Positions 6,601 through 13,589 of a stretch of 29,508 nucleotides of DNA are shown piece by piece. A program made the translations under genes and the position numbers. Under the pieces are notes generated by a model. The model worked only from the letters and a program-made list of their open reading frames with translations. It did not search any database and was not told the origin of the DNA. How positions within the stretch are numbered: the first letter of the stretch is position 1; each line of letters starts with the position of its first letter. This DNA comes from DAOTUL01 sp034437435 (GTDB lineage: Bacteria > Chloroflexota > Anaerolineae > Aggregatilineales > Phototrophicaceae): NCBI GenBank assembly GCA_964417785.1, contig CAYQJO010000026.1:1-29508 (forward strand), given 5' to 3'.

Positions 6601-9026
6601 AGGATGAGCATCAAAGCTCCGCGCCGGCTGTTTGAGGTGTAGATGCCATTAGCACAAATCAAATGGACATCGTCAACCTCGAAGTCGTAGACTTCGCTGT
6701 CCCCAATCAGCATAATGGATTCGATGATGTCTGGCTCTACATTCGCCTGTGACACTCCCAAGAGTTCAGGCGCAGTAGCGGCATTGCTGCCAAAAACCTG
6801 ATGCGGCGTAACCTCATCAATGATTTCACCATCATTGAGCAGCAGCAGAATCTCGTCACCCTCGCGCAGATACTTCAACGGCATGGTCGTGATTTTACCG
6901 TCCATCAACACGCCGACTTTGTGATCCTCCGTGATCCGCACCTGGAATCCGCGCCGGGTTGTTACTTCGTACAACGGTTTAACCCCATTACGGAAACGCG
7001 CCGTAATCCGCCGCAGTCCTTTGTGTGTATGCGCGTGGAAAACCTCACCAGCATCCATGCGGTCGGCCAGTTCAGTTGTCGGGATCAAGCCTGCATCAGT
7101 CGCAATCCGCTCGTCCGGCCCAAAGCAACCACCCTGCTCGATAAGGCCGGTGACAAAGCTGTACAACGCCCCCCAGGACACCGATCCGCTGGACCGACCG
7201 TTAACCCCTCTCACATAGGCATGGCGCGGGCGCAGCGTGGAAATGTTGATGCCGACACCGCCACCGCGTGACATGATCTCGGTCATCTGCCCTAATGTCT
7301 CGATAATGCCATCGCGAGAGTCTTTGGGGGAAGCAATCACATAGCAATTTGAAACAACCACACCGGCAGAAACAAAAGAATGATCCTCTTCGACCTCAAG
7401 GTCCAGAACGACACCGCTGTAGTCCTCGACAGCAATCTCGTTGATCCGCACCCATTTCAAGCCGTCGTATTCGAGGTACGTTTTGTTACTGTGGTCACGT
7501 TCAGGGGCATCAGTCGCAAAGAACTCCTGAAACAGAGCTTCACAATCACTGCCGGTACTGGTCAGACGATAGGCTGGCTTGCGACCATTTTTGTGGGTGT
7601 TCTCCTTGATGGAGAAGAAATAGCCGAGGCGAAGCAGCAACTGGTGGACCTGAGCCATCAGCTCACGATTGGCAAGCAGCATACCAATATACTTGCCCGA
7701 TACATAGCCATCTGCCTGGAACAAACCACGCAGCATCGCCAGCGTCAGGTTATCCGGCAGCATCATCAATTCGTCGGGGATGCGTTTGCCATGACTGTAC
7801 AGTCCCAGGAAGTTACGGAAGAACTCGCCGACTGGCATGGAATTGACCCACAGGTCATACCAGCGTTCAGTGCTGCTAAGCTTGATCGCTGACGGCATAC
7901 CGAGCTTATTCTCAAGTATGGCCGCGATGGCTTCTGCTTCGTCATACTCATCCAGGCCAAACACAATCTTGATACCCGATGGGATGTCCGTACCTGTGCG
8001 ATGTGTCACACAGCCATCACCAAGCCAACGGCCAACCATCAGGCAGAAATCCTCATCAACGACAAGTTCATTGTGCAGACTCAAAGGTGCCTTGCCCGTG
8101 ATAAGCGTACCATCCGCCCGGACACGATTCTTCACCAACTGTCCATCCGTGACGATGTACGGTGTGACAGCTTCTTCAACTGGACGACTTTCAAAATCCT
8201 CAATACCCACATAGTCCGACACATGAATCGTATCGACCTCGCGGACTTCACCATTGTATGCCGCAGCAACATAGTCGCCTGGACGCAAATCTTTCGCTGG
8301 AATCCAGGCTGGCTCACATTTTAAGCGCAGCCCATCACGAGACCGATGAGCGTTCACCCAATCCGACCGAATAACGAGGATTTTGTGTTCACCAGTCACG
8401 CGCAGATCATCATATCCGAGCTTTCTAGGCTTAATGACATAAATCGATTCTTCAGTTTCACGTTCAAACCGATGAAGCACGCGGCGCAGGCGATTGCGGT
8501 GAGTCACAACCAGATCGCCAATTCTTACATCGCAGATTGGCTTGTAACCTTCGCTCGTGAGAACTTCCTGGTCCGGCGGCATACAATTATAAAATGTCAG
8601 GTCTTGATCGGTCCCTGCCGCCGTCAGAATACGGCCACCGGGGACGAACTTCCAATCGTCCAGCAACCAGCGAAACTTCTCCGACCATTCTTTTTGCAGT
8701 TTCTTTGACGGTTCCACCTCTGCGATGCCAGCAGCGACGCGGGCCATCATCTGTTCCGGTTCCGTCTCAATCGGCTTATCAACATGCTCAAGGTCACGGA
8801 CCACCTCCGTGCCGTCGAGCAGTTCAACCGTTACTTCGGGCAGGTTGATCGCTTTGGCCTTGCCCACCTCACGCTGCCCGGTCTTGGAATCAACCACCAC
8901 AATCACCGTGTCGCCAACCTGAAGCGATTGGCGTGTCATATCTTTCTGGGCGTACCGGTCCAGAAAAATCTTGTAGCCAAGGTCATGCAATGTGTTTCGT
9001 CGGGTCACATTCGATTGAACCATCAT
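3651..9026 (-). CDS. nrdJ: Adenosylcobalamin-dependent (class II) ribonucleotide reductase with three inteins
   Basis: NrdJ reduces ribonucleotides to deoxyribonucleotides using an adenosylcobalamin-generated thiyl radical. The 1791-residue precursor contains three inteins (residues 148-560, 634-799, 933-1294). Removing them rejoins FYN|CYVIASPKDS, LIEQGG|SRRGALM and STNP|CGEQPLGAYSVC, giving an 850-residue enzyme of normal class II size. Visible features are the first redox Cys (FYNC), the specificity-loop motif GGSRRGA, the NPCGE thiyl-radical Cys and Glu, the APTGTTGTM phosphate loop, a TSCPD-type domain (VNCATPFGTAYVTMN) and a terminal zinc ribbon (CPSC...CRKCLACGYSEC). Residues 34-85 look like an extra small beta domain. 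M1 (9026) and M2 (9023) are both possible. The AGAGAGG site is better spaced for M2. The gene is monocistronic or leads the next two genes weakly, with terminators on both sides. Confidence 0.97.
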   Translation of the reverse strand: MMVQSNVTRRNTLHDLGYKIFLDRYAQKDMTRQSLQVGDTVIVVVDSKTGQREVGKAKAINLPEVTVELLDGTEVVRDLEHVDKPIETEPEQMMARVAAGIAEVEPSKKLQKEWSEKFRWLLDDWKFVPGGRILTAAGTDQDLTFYNCMPPDQEVLTSEGYKPICDVRIGDLVVTHRNRLRRVLHRFERETEESIYVIKPRKLGYDDLRVTGEHKILVIRSDWVNAHRSRDGLRLKCEPAWIPAKDLRPGDYVAAAYNGEVREVDTIHVSDYVGIEDFESRPVEEAVTPYIVTDGQLVKNRVRADGTLITGKAPLSLHNELVVDEDFCLMVGRWLGDGCVTHRTGTDIPSGIKIVFGLDEYDEAEAIAAILENKLGMPSAIKLSSTERWYDLWVNSMPVGEFFRNFLGLYSHGKRIPDELMMLPDNLTLAMLRGLFQADGYVSGKYIGMLLANRELMAQVHQLLLRLGYFFSIKENTHKNGRKPAYRLTSTGSDCEALFQEFFATDAPERDHSNKTYLEYDGLKWVRINEIAVEDYSGVVLDLEVEEDHSFVSAGVVVSNCYVIASPKDSRDGIIETLGQMTEIMSRGGGVGINISTLRPRHAYVRGVNGRSSGSVSWGALYSFVTGLIEQGGCFGPDERIATDAGLIPTTELADRMDAGEVFHAHTHKGLRRITARFRNGVKPLYEVTTRRGFQVRITEDHKVGVLMDGKITTMPLKYLREGDEILLLLNDGEIIDEVTPHQVFGSNAATAPELLGVSQANVEPDIIESIMLIGDSEVYDFEVDDVHLICANGIYTSNSRRGALMLILNDWHPDVFDFINSKREMGNITNANISVGVSDKFMDAVKADGDWELVFPDTHDPDYDDLWDGDIDTWTAAGHKVIPYKTIKARELWDAIIESAWASAEPGVWFRERSNKMANSWYFNPLISTNPCVTGDTRIYTDQGLVQARELFDEETQIEAVIDGRFGFADSTTPASRVFMTGVKPVYKLTTKEGYTVRATADHRFMTPAGWTELQDLNPGDRLHILNRKGGFGQQGSLELGRVLGWLVGDGTIKADRAVLSFFGDEKRELAPVYSAYVTALAEPLTTRSRSYPVGVVDIADRDEARVQSARLRQIVEGYGLVENKLQVPEVVFKGTEDMQRGFLQALFTADGSVQHSKGMVSVRLASSRLQLLQQVQTLLSNFGIASKIYQNRRISQYRMMPDGKGGQKSYWTEAQHELQIAKQNLHEFAREINFLLDRKTNQLDDLLDGYSPRKETFLATVESIVADGVEEVFDLTVPDSHSFIGNGLVLHNCGEQPLGAYSVCNLGAINLSRFYDAEKHDVDWDNLGQTVAYATRFLDNVIDTTPYFFEENEKVQGSERRVGLGTMGIAELMIRMGVRYGSEESVEFIDKVYGFITETAYRTSTEIAAEKGPFPMFDAEKFLESGFMQTLSEDIREAVRENGIRNVTLLTQAPTGTTGTMVNTSTGIEPFFSWVYYRKSRLGLHEENVPIAQEWKDAHPDQDELPDYFVTAMDLSPGAHVRVQGAFQRWIDSAISKTCNVPNDYTVEQTGELYEYMYELGCKGGTVYRDGSRSEQVLMLKDEEDETKEEKQSAAEVAQVATPHRVYPRPAKLQGVTVNCATPFGTAYVTMNSDQHGYPFEVFITAPGKAGSDLQADAEGLGRMISLSLRTTDPHNRVEMLRLIIDQLRDIGGSRSVGLGERRVTSLPDSVARALEEQYFPPMSAQQLGLPLDDEPGPKPASVQNLDANSAPPVHGVINGADMCPSCGTIALVRAEGCRKCLACGYSEC
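5145..6230 (-). other. NrdJ intein 3 (362 aa, LAGLIDADG endonuclease)
   Basis: Precursor residues 933-1294 lie between STNP and CGEQPLGAY. The intein starts CVTGDTRIYTDQG (block A) and has block B TVRATADHRFM. It carries DOD endonuclease motifs GWLVGDGTI (Asp at intein position 119) and LFTADGSV (Asp at 220), and ends FDLTVPDSHSF then GNGLVLHN|C, with the canonical His-Asn and +1 Cys. All residues expected for splicing and for endonuclease catalysis are present. The insertion is immediately before the catalytic thiyl-radical cysteine, so unspliced protein cannot be active. Confidence 0.95.
6630..7127 (-). other. NrdJ intein 2 (166 aa mini-intein)
   Basis: Precursor residues 634-799 lie between LIEQGG and SRRGALM. 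It starts CFGPDERIATDAGL and has block B QVRITEDHKVGVL. A linker of about 35 residues (near DEVTPHQVFGSNAATAPELL) occupies the place of an endonuclease. It ends VYDFEVDDVHLI then NGIYTSN|S. There is no LAGLIDADG motif. The penultimate residue is Ser instead of His and the +1 extein nucleophile is Ser. The insertion falls in the loop equivalent to the class I specificity loop 2 (GG.RRGA). Confidence 0.93.
7347..8585 (-). other. NrdJ intein 1 (413 aa, LAGLIDADG endonuclease)
   Basis: Precursor residues 148-560 lie between LTFYN and CYVIASPKDS. It starts CMPPDQEVLTSEGYKPI and has block B DLRVTGEHKILVI. DOD motifs are VGRWLGDGCV (Asp at intein position 190) and LRGLFQADGYV (Asp at 292). It ends LDLEVEEDHSFVSAGVVVSN|C. 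The penultimate residue is Ser instead of the usual His. The +1 Cys is the enzyme's redox-active cysteine. The endonuclease motifs look intact, so homing may still be possible. Confidence 0.95.
8772..8927 (-). other. Small beta-rich (KOW/SH3-like) insertion near the NrdJ N-terminus
   Basis: Residues 34-85 (SLQVGDTVIVVVDSKTGQ, then VTVELLDGTEVV) lie between DRYAQKD and ETEPEQMMARVA, motifs that are close together in many class II enzymes. The 'VGD.V.V......V....V..L.DG' pattern suggests a small beta-barrel. Whether it is a common variant of this subfamily cannot be judged from sequence alone. Confidence 0.4.
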
Positions 9027-9291
9027 ATCCTCTCTGGAACAAGCAAAAATCTCACATAAGCTATTAACAAGGTGTTATAGCCATCCAATCACGGTAAAAT
9101 TTCTTCAAATGTGTGCTTTAGATAATGAAAGCCCCGGCAACGACGTTGGGGGCCTGAATCACACACTCAAATTGTAAAGCATTGGGTAGGAGGGGGCAAG
9201 CAGGATAAACACACAATTTCACACACTTACCCAAATCGTGCAAAATTGTAACAGATTTCAAACCATAACAAAGCTGCAACCTCAATCCAAC
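9027..9291 (-). promoter_or_regulatory. nrdJ upstream region with repeated motifs and a hairpin
   Basis: This 265-base AT-rich gap has no plausible gene. It contains two copies of TTACAATTT (minus strand, 9243-9251 and 9169-9177), each paired with a copy of AGTGTGTGA (9219-9227 and 9159-9167). The spacing within a pair differs (15 versus 1 base). A hairpin at 9131-9153 (GCCCC-CAAC-GTC-GTTG-CC-GGGGC, with a two-base bulge) is followed by TTTCATTATC and could act as an attenuator. A possible promoter is TTGGAT (9285-9290), 17 bases, TATGGT (9262-9267), directly after the ftsZ terminator. I could not identify a cobalamin riboswitch or a convincing NrdR box. Confidence 0.4.
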
Positions 9292-9317
9292 AAAAAAGGG
9301 CCGCCGGAGCAGCCCTT
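9292..9317 (-). terminator. Rho-independent terminator of the dcw cluster (after ftsZ)
   Basis: Thirteen bases past the ftsZ stop, the minus strand reads AAGGGCTGC-TCCG-GCGGCCCTT followed by TTTT. This is a 9 bp stem with one G-T pair, a tetraloop and a T run. It closes the whole division/cell-wall cluster. Confidence 0.88.
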
Positions 9318-9329
9318 AGAATCAACGGA

Positions 9330-10526
9330 TCAGTTACGCTTGTTGCGCAGGAACGGCGGGATGTCCATATCGTCCTGGTCATATACCCGCGCCGCGAAAT
9401 CATCCTGCTGCTGGCGTGGTGGCTGCTGCTGCTGACGAACCTGCGGCTGCTGTGATTGCGGCTGTTGACGCTCCACAGGCTGGTGCTGGCGTGGCTGCTG
9501 GCGTTCAACGGGCTGCTGCTGCCGGGGTGTCCGGACCGGCTGCTGTTGATCGATCCGTGTCTTCACCCGGCTTTGCTCAAAACCCGTCGCGATAACCGTG
9601 ATGCGGACCTCGTCACCCATATTCTCGTCGATTTGCGCACCGAAGATCATATTCACTTCTGGATGCGCACTCTCCTTGATGATCGCTGCCGCCTCGTTGA
9701 CCTCAAACAGGCTCAAATCGGGACCGCCGGTTATGTTGAACAGGATGCCGCGAGCGCCGTCAATGGTGACATCGAGCAGACCACTGCTGATAGCGGCTTC
9801 CGCCGCCATCCGGGCGCGTTCGTCGCCGTCGGATGAACCGACCGCCATCAAGGCCGCACCGCCTTCAGACATGATCGTGCGCACATCAGCGAAGTCCAGA
9901 TTGATGAGCGCCGGAACCGTGATGAGTTCGGAAATACCCTGGATACCCTGGCGCAGCACATCATCCGCCAATGAGAACGCCTGTTGCAGCGTGGCCCGCT
10001 TATCCGCGATCTGAAGCAGCCGGTCGTTGGGGATGACAATTAGCGTATCGACCTGCGATTTGAGCGCTTCAATACCGGATTCGGCAATCTGTGAGCGCTT
10101 GTTGCCTTCGAATGTGAACGGCTTGGTCACAACGCCGATGGTCAGTGCGCCCAGTTCTTTCGAGATTTGTGCCACAATTGGCGAAGCACCGGTCCCGGTA
10201 CCGCCGCCCATACCACTCGCGATAAAGACCATATCGGCACCGCGCAGGACTTCGTAGAGGTCATCTGCGCTCTCTTCAGCGGCTTTCTTACCAATTTCGG
10301 GATTGCCACCAGCGCCCAGACCGCGTGTCAGCTTATCGCCGATGCGCACGCGCGTTTTGGCCTTCGACAGCATGAGCGCCTGGTTGTCGGTGTTGACCGC
10401 GACAAACTCAACACCCCCAAGTCCTTCGTTAACCATCCGGTTGACGGCATTGCCTCCACCGCCCCCCACACCAACGACTTTGATTTGTGCAAAGCTTTCG
10501 CCAACCGAGAATTCTTCAATGTCCAT
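9330..10526 (-). CDS. ftsZ: Cell division GTPase FtsZ
   Basis: FtsZ polymerises into the Z ring at mid-cell. The 398-residue protein has the nucleotide-binding motif VGVGGGGGNAVNRM (18-31) and the tubulin signature GMGGGTGTGASPIVA (105-119). The globular part ends near residue 318. A Gln/Pro/Arg-rich linker with repeated QQPVERQQP-type units follows, then the conserved C-terminal tail DIPPFLRNK that binds FtsA and other partners. The frame is open to 10556, but ATG 10524-10526 is chosen because an AGGGG site lies 5 bases upstream and MDIEEF fits the family. It is the last gene of the dcw cluster, 73 bases after ftsA, with a terminator behind it and a promoter-like sequence in that gap. Confidence 0.97.
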   Translation of the reverse strand: MDIEEFSVGESFAQIKVVGVGGGGGNAVNRMVNEGLGGVEFVAVNTDNQALMLSKAKTRVRIGDKLTRGLGAGGNPEIGKKAAEESADDLYEVLRGADMVFIASGMGGGTGTGASPIVAQISKELGALTIGVVTKPFTFEGNKRSQIAESGIEALKSQVDTLIVIPNDRLLQIADKRATLQQAFSLADDVLRQGIQGISELITVPALINLDFADVRTIMSEGGAALMAVGSSDGDERARMAAEAAISSGLLDVTIDGARGILFNITGGPDLSLFEVNEAAAIIKESAHPEVNMIFGAQIDENMGDEVRITVIATGFEQSRVKTRIDQQQPVRTPRQQQPVERQQPRQHQPVERQQPQSQQPQVRQQQQPPRQQQDDFAARVYDQDDMDIPPFLRNKRN

Positions 10527-10566
10527 AAAGACCCCTACCTTCCAGGTGTTTAACAACCTTACGCTT

Positions 10567-10594
10567 ATTTTATACCCAACATCACATCATGCAA
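10567..10594 (-). promoter_or_regulatory. Candidate ftsZ promoter in the ftsA-ftsZ gap
   Basis: On the minus strand TTGCAT (10589-10594), a 16-base spacer and TAAAAT (10567-10572) resemble a sigma-70 promoter, about 40 bases upstream of the ftsZ ATG. An additional promoter would allow FtsZ to be made in excess of the upstream genes, as in other bacteria. Confidence 0.4.
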
Positions 10595-10599
10595 ATCGA

Positions 10600-11832
10600 T
10601 CAGTCTTCCGGCAGGAAGCGGCGGAATAACCCGCCGATGATCTCTCCCAACTTCTTACCCGGCACCGCACCGTTCCCGGCGGCCAGCGGTTCGGCAGCAT
10701 CCATGCTCAACCCCAACCGCAGCAATCCCACGCTGGTGCTGTAGGACGGGTTACGCAGCGTATCGGCCATACCGGTGATTTTCTCCGGCTTTGCCAGCCG
10801 CACCGGAAAGCCCAGCACACGGGACGCAACCTCGTTAACGCCCGGAATCTGCGAACACCCGCCGGTAATCACCGCTCCGGCCCGCAGCAGCCCATCGTAA
10901 CCACTGCGCTTGATCTCCTTATGCACCTGCTCGAAAATCTCCTCGACACGCGCCTCGATAATCATTGCCAGGTCGGTCAAACGGACCTCCGTCGGCAGCC
11001 CTTCACCAAACGGCTCCACCAGCAGCGTCGAAAGCGGATCGACCACCTTCGGCACGGCATGGCCGTACTGAATCTTGACGGTTTCGGCGGTTTCAAAGGG
11101 GATGTGGGTCAGATAGGTGATGTCGTTCGTAATATGATCCCCTCCTAACGCCAGAACCGCAGTATGCCATACGGTCCCCTCAATGAAAATGGCGAGATCG
11201 GTGGTGCCGCCGCCGATGTCAATGACCACCACGCCCATTTCACGTTCGTCAGCCGTCAGCACGGCATCACCCGCCGCCAGCGGATTCAGGATGAAACGGT
11301 CTACATAGACCCCCGCTGCCTGCACGGATTGCTCCAGGTTCGCCACGCTGGTCGAAGACGCGGTGATAATATGGGCTTCGACTTCCAGACGGAAGCCGTG
11401 CATCCCGATGGGATTGCGCACCCGGTCCTGACCATCGAGCGAATAGCTGCGCGGGACTACATGCAGCACTTCTCGGTTATGGGGAATAGCGATAGCGCGG
11501 GCGGCATCCATCGCACGATCCAGATCGCCCACGTTGACACCGCGCTGCCCGACGATACCGACCACACCCCGGCTGTTCAGCGACGCAATGTGGCTGCCCG
11601 CCAGACTGACAAAGGCGCGTTTGATTTCGTAACCGCTACCCTTCTCGGCTTTGTGGACCGAGGCCGAGATAGCAGACGTCAGTGCCGTCATGTCGGTGAC
11701 GACCCCTTTTTTCATCCCCCGGCTCGGCTCAATTCCGACACCGACGACGAATAGATCGTCATCGCGCACATCGCCAATGATGGTGCAGATTTTGTGGGTC
11801 CCCACATCAAGCCCGATAACCAGCTCACTCAT
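10600..11832 (-). CDS. ftsA: Cell division protein FtsA, actin-like membrane anchor for FtsZ
   Basis: The 410-residue protein has actin-fold ATPase motifs: phosphate-1 IGLDVGTHKICTIIG (6-20), phosphate-2 VVVIDIGGGTTDLAIF (201-216) and adenosine motif GAVITGGCSQIPG (319-331). The FtsA-specific 1C region lies between the first two. A C-terminal amphipathic helix (KKLGEIIGGLFRRFL, 393-407) would bind the membrane. ATG 11830-11832 is preferred over the open frame up to 11880 because it follows an AAGG site and the family start is close to the first beta strand. Its first 8 bases overlap the end of ftsQ, so translation is probably coupled. Confidence 0.96.
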   Translation of the reverse strand: MSELVIGLDVGTHKICTIIGDVRDDDLFVVGVGIEPSRGMKKGVVTDMTALTSAISASVHKAEKGSGYEIKRAFVSLAGSHIASLNSRGVVGIVGQRGVNVGDLDRAMDAARAIAIPHNREVLHVVPRSYSLDGQDRVRNPIGMHGFRLEVEAHIITASSTSVANLEQSVQAAGVYVDRFILNPLAAGDAVLTADEREMGVVVIDIGGGTTDLAIFIEGTVWHTAVLALGGDHITNDITYLTHIPFETAETVKIQYGHAVPKVVDPLSTLLVEPFGEGLPTEVRLTDLAMIIEARVEEIFEQVHKEIKRSGYDGLLRAGAVITGGCSQIPGVNEVASRVLGFPVRLAKPEKITGMADTLRNPSYSTSVGLLRLGLSMDAAEPLAAGNGAVPGKKLGEIIGGLFRRFLPED

Positions 11833-12640
11833 AACAGCCTTCAATGCTCCCACAATAATACGCAGCTTCCGGGTCCACAACGTTGATGGAGGACGGCGTG
11901 ATGTTGCGTGTAATCAAATCGTCGCGCAGGGTTTCGTAGATGACCAGCCGGTTCAGCATATCCAGGCCCCCACCCAACCAGACATCCCAGCTTCCCTCGC
12001 GGAATCCCAGACCATAATCGGGATGATAGCGCAGCACCCGCAGCCCGGAAAGCAGCGAGCGAAGCTGTAAGGCTCCCGTGACCGCATCCGGCGGAATCGG
12101 TGTATCCAACCCCGGTGGCCCTTCCATGCTGCTGTCGGCCACCACCTGGATCAAGTCCGGGTAACTCTCACCTTCCACCATGTAACGCAGCCGCGTCCCA
12201 TGCACATCGACCAGCGCGGAAATACCATCCTGAGTCCAGATTAAAGCGGGTTCCCTTTCAACAACATAAATCCTGACCATATCGGGCGGCCAACTGACCT
12301 CGACTCGAGCGTCGGCCACAACATCAGAGGATTCAATGATATTGCCGCGTACCTGTACCGGGTCCACCCAGAAGATATGCATCTCGGCAATGTTGGCATA
12401 ACGAAACACCTCAGCCTCGCTGAGATAGCTGGTACCGCCCACAACCACCGAACGCACATAGAAGAAATCGCTGAAGAAAAACACAGCCAGCACCAACAAC
12501 AAACTGACAACAATCACCGCGCTGAACATGCGCCAACTCAGGCCGCGTTGAACGCGCACACCGTGTTCTGCCGATACACGGGCCGGACCGTCACGCAGGA
12601 TACCGGGCGAACGGCTGGCTTTTCGCTTCGCTTGCCGCAT
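11825..12640 (-). CDS. ftsQ: Divisome protein FtsQ/DivIB
   Basis: The 271-residue bitopic membrane protein has a basic cytoplasmic tail (MRQAKRKASRSPG), one membrane helix (about 38-57), then a POTRA domain starting FFYVRSVVVGGTSYLSEAEV (59-78) and an FtsQ-type beta domain ending near the C-terminus. FtsQ links early divisome proteins to the FtsL/FtsI/FtsW synthase complex. The frame stays open to 12874, but that part overlaps murB and looks non-coding. ATG 12638-12640 leaves a 70-base gap after murB. Position between murB and ftsA is the classical dcw order. The overall sequence is divergent, as usual for FtsQ. Confidence 0.9.
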   Translation of the reverse strand: MRQAKRKASRSPGILRDGPARVSAEHGVRVQRGLSWRMFSAVIVVSLLLVLAVFFFSDFFYVRSVVVGGTSYLSEAEVFRYANIAEMHIFWVDPVQVRGNIIESSDVVADARVEVSWPPDMVRIYVVEREPALIWTQDGISALVDVHGTRLRYMVEGESYPDLIQVVADSSMEGPPGLDTPIPPDAVTGALQLRSLLSGLRVLRYHPDYGLGFREGSWDVWLGGGLDMLNRLVIYETLRDDLITRNITPSSINVVDPEAAYYCGSIEGCYE

Positions 12641-12710
12641 GAGTCGTGACCCTGTTACAGTAAACCAACTTCTATGGTAAAGGATGACATCGGGTTCAGC
12701 AAACCGGAAT

Positions 12711-13589
12711 TTACCATGTGCCGACCAGTTCGATCTCCGGCTCCAACCACACCCCGTTATAGTGATGCACACTGGACTGGACGTACTGGATGAGCCGATA
12801 GTAATCTTCGGCGCAGGTATCGGCCCCCGTATTGATGAAAAAATTGGCATGGACCGGCGAGACCATCGCCCCACCGATTTGCATCCCCTTCAATCCAGCA
12901 GCTTCGATCAACCGTCCAGCGTAATCTCCCGGCGGGTTCTTGAAGATGCTGCCCAGGCTGGCCCCCGGTGGCTGCGTGCGTTTGCGGTAGGCGATGTTGG
13001 CCTGCATCCGCACCTTGATCTCCGCCGGATCATCCTCTTGCAGGCGCAGTGTCGCCAGCAAGACCAGAAAACGACGATCTTTACGCGCCTTCAATACCGA
13101 ATGGCGATAATCGTATTGCATTTCCGCCAGACTGTACAGGTGCGGACCATCTGTTTCCAACACAACCACATCACCCAGACTGTCCGCCATATCCGCCCCG
13201 TGTGCGCCGGCGTTGTTGACGATGGCACCACCGATGGTACCCGGCACACTGACGGCCCACTCCATTCCGGCCAGACCGCGCAACTGGCAGCGATTCGCCA
13301 GTGTCGATAGACTCGTACCGGATGAGACGGCCACCGAACGGCCCTCATGCCATGTGCCAAACTCGACATGGCTGATGCGGTTGATCACGACCAGACCCGG
13401 CACCCCCCGGTCGGAGATCAGGACATTGGCCCCACCACCGAGGACACGCACCGGCATATCTTTGGCCCAGGCATTGGTGACGACCTGCACCATCTCATCG
13501 ACTGAATCGCGAGCGATATACAGCCATTCCGCCGGACCACCCAATCGTGCCGCCGTGTACTTCGCCAGAGGTTCGTTCGCCAACATCAT
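12711..13589 (-). CDS. murB: UDP-N-acetylenolpyruvoylglucosamine reductase MurB
   Basis: MurB is an FAD enzyme that reduces UDP-GlcNAc-enolpyruvate with NADPH to give UDP-MurNAc in the cytoplasm. The 292-residue protein has FAD-binding motifs VLGGGANVLISDRG (49-62) and PGTIGGAIVNNAGAHGADM (116-134), Tyr-Arg YRHSVLK (161-167), the catalytic Ser in GSIFKNP (Ser214), and a C-terminal Glu in WLEPEIELVG (281-290). The ATG overlaps the murC stop (ATGA), indicating coupled translation. Another ATG follows immediately, so residue 1 is uncertain by one. Confidence 0.96.
   Translation of the reverse strand: MMLANEPLAKYTAARLGGPAEWLYIARDSVDEMVQVVTNAWAKDMPVRVLGGGANVLISDRGVPGLVVINRISHVEFGTWHEGRSVAVSSGTSLSTLANRCQLRGLAGMEWAVSVPGTIGGAIVNNAGAHGADMADSLGDVVVLETDGPHLYSLAEMQYDYRHSVLKARKDRRFLVLLATLRLQEDDPAEIKVRMQANIAYRKRTQPPGASLGSIFKNPPGDYAGRLIEAAGLKGMQIGGAMVSPVHANFFINTGADTCAEDYYRLIQYVQSSVHHYNGVWLEPEIELVGTW

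Noticed and set aside
5145..8585. nrdJ as a pseudogene disrupted by insertions
   Set aside because: All three insertions are in frame, have intein splice motifs at both ends, and excise to leave a continuous 850-residue enzyme.
9027..9291. Cobalamin riboswitch upstream of the B12-dependent reductase
   Set aside because: The conserved B12 box (AGCCAGGAGACCTGCC-like) was not found on the minus strand.
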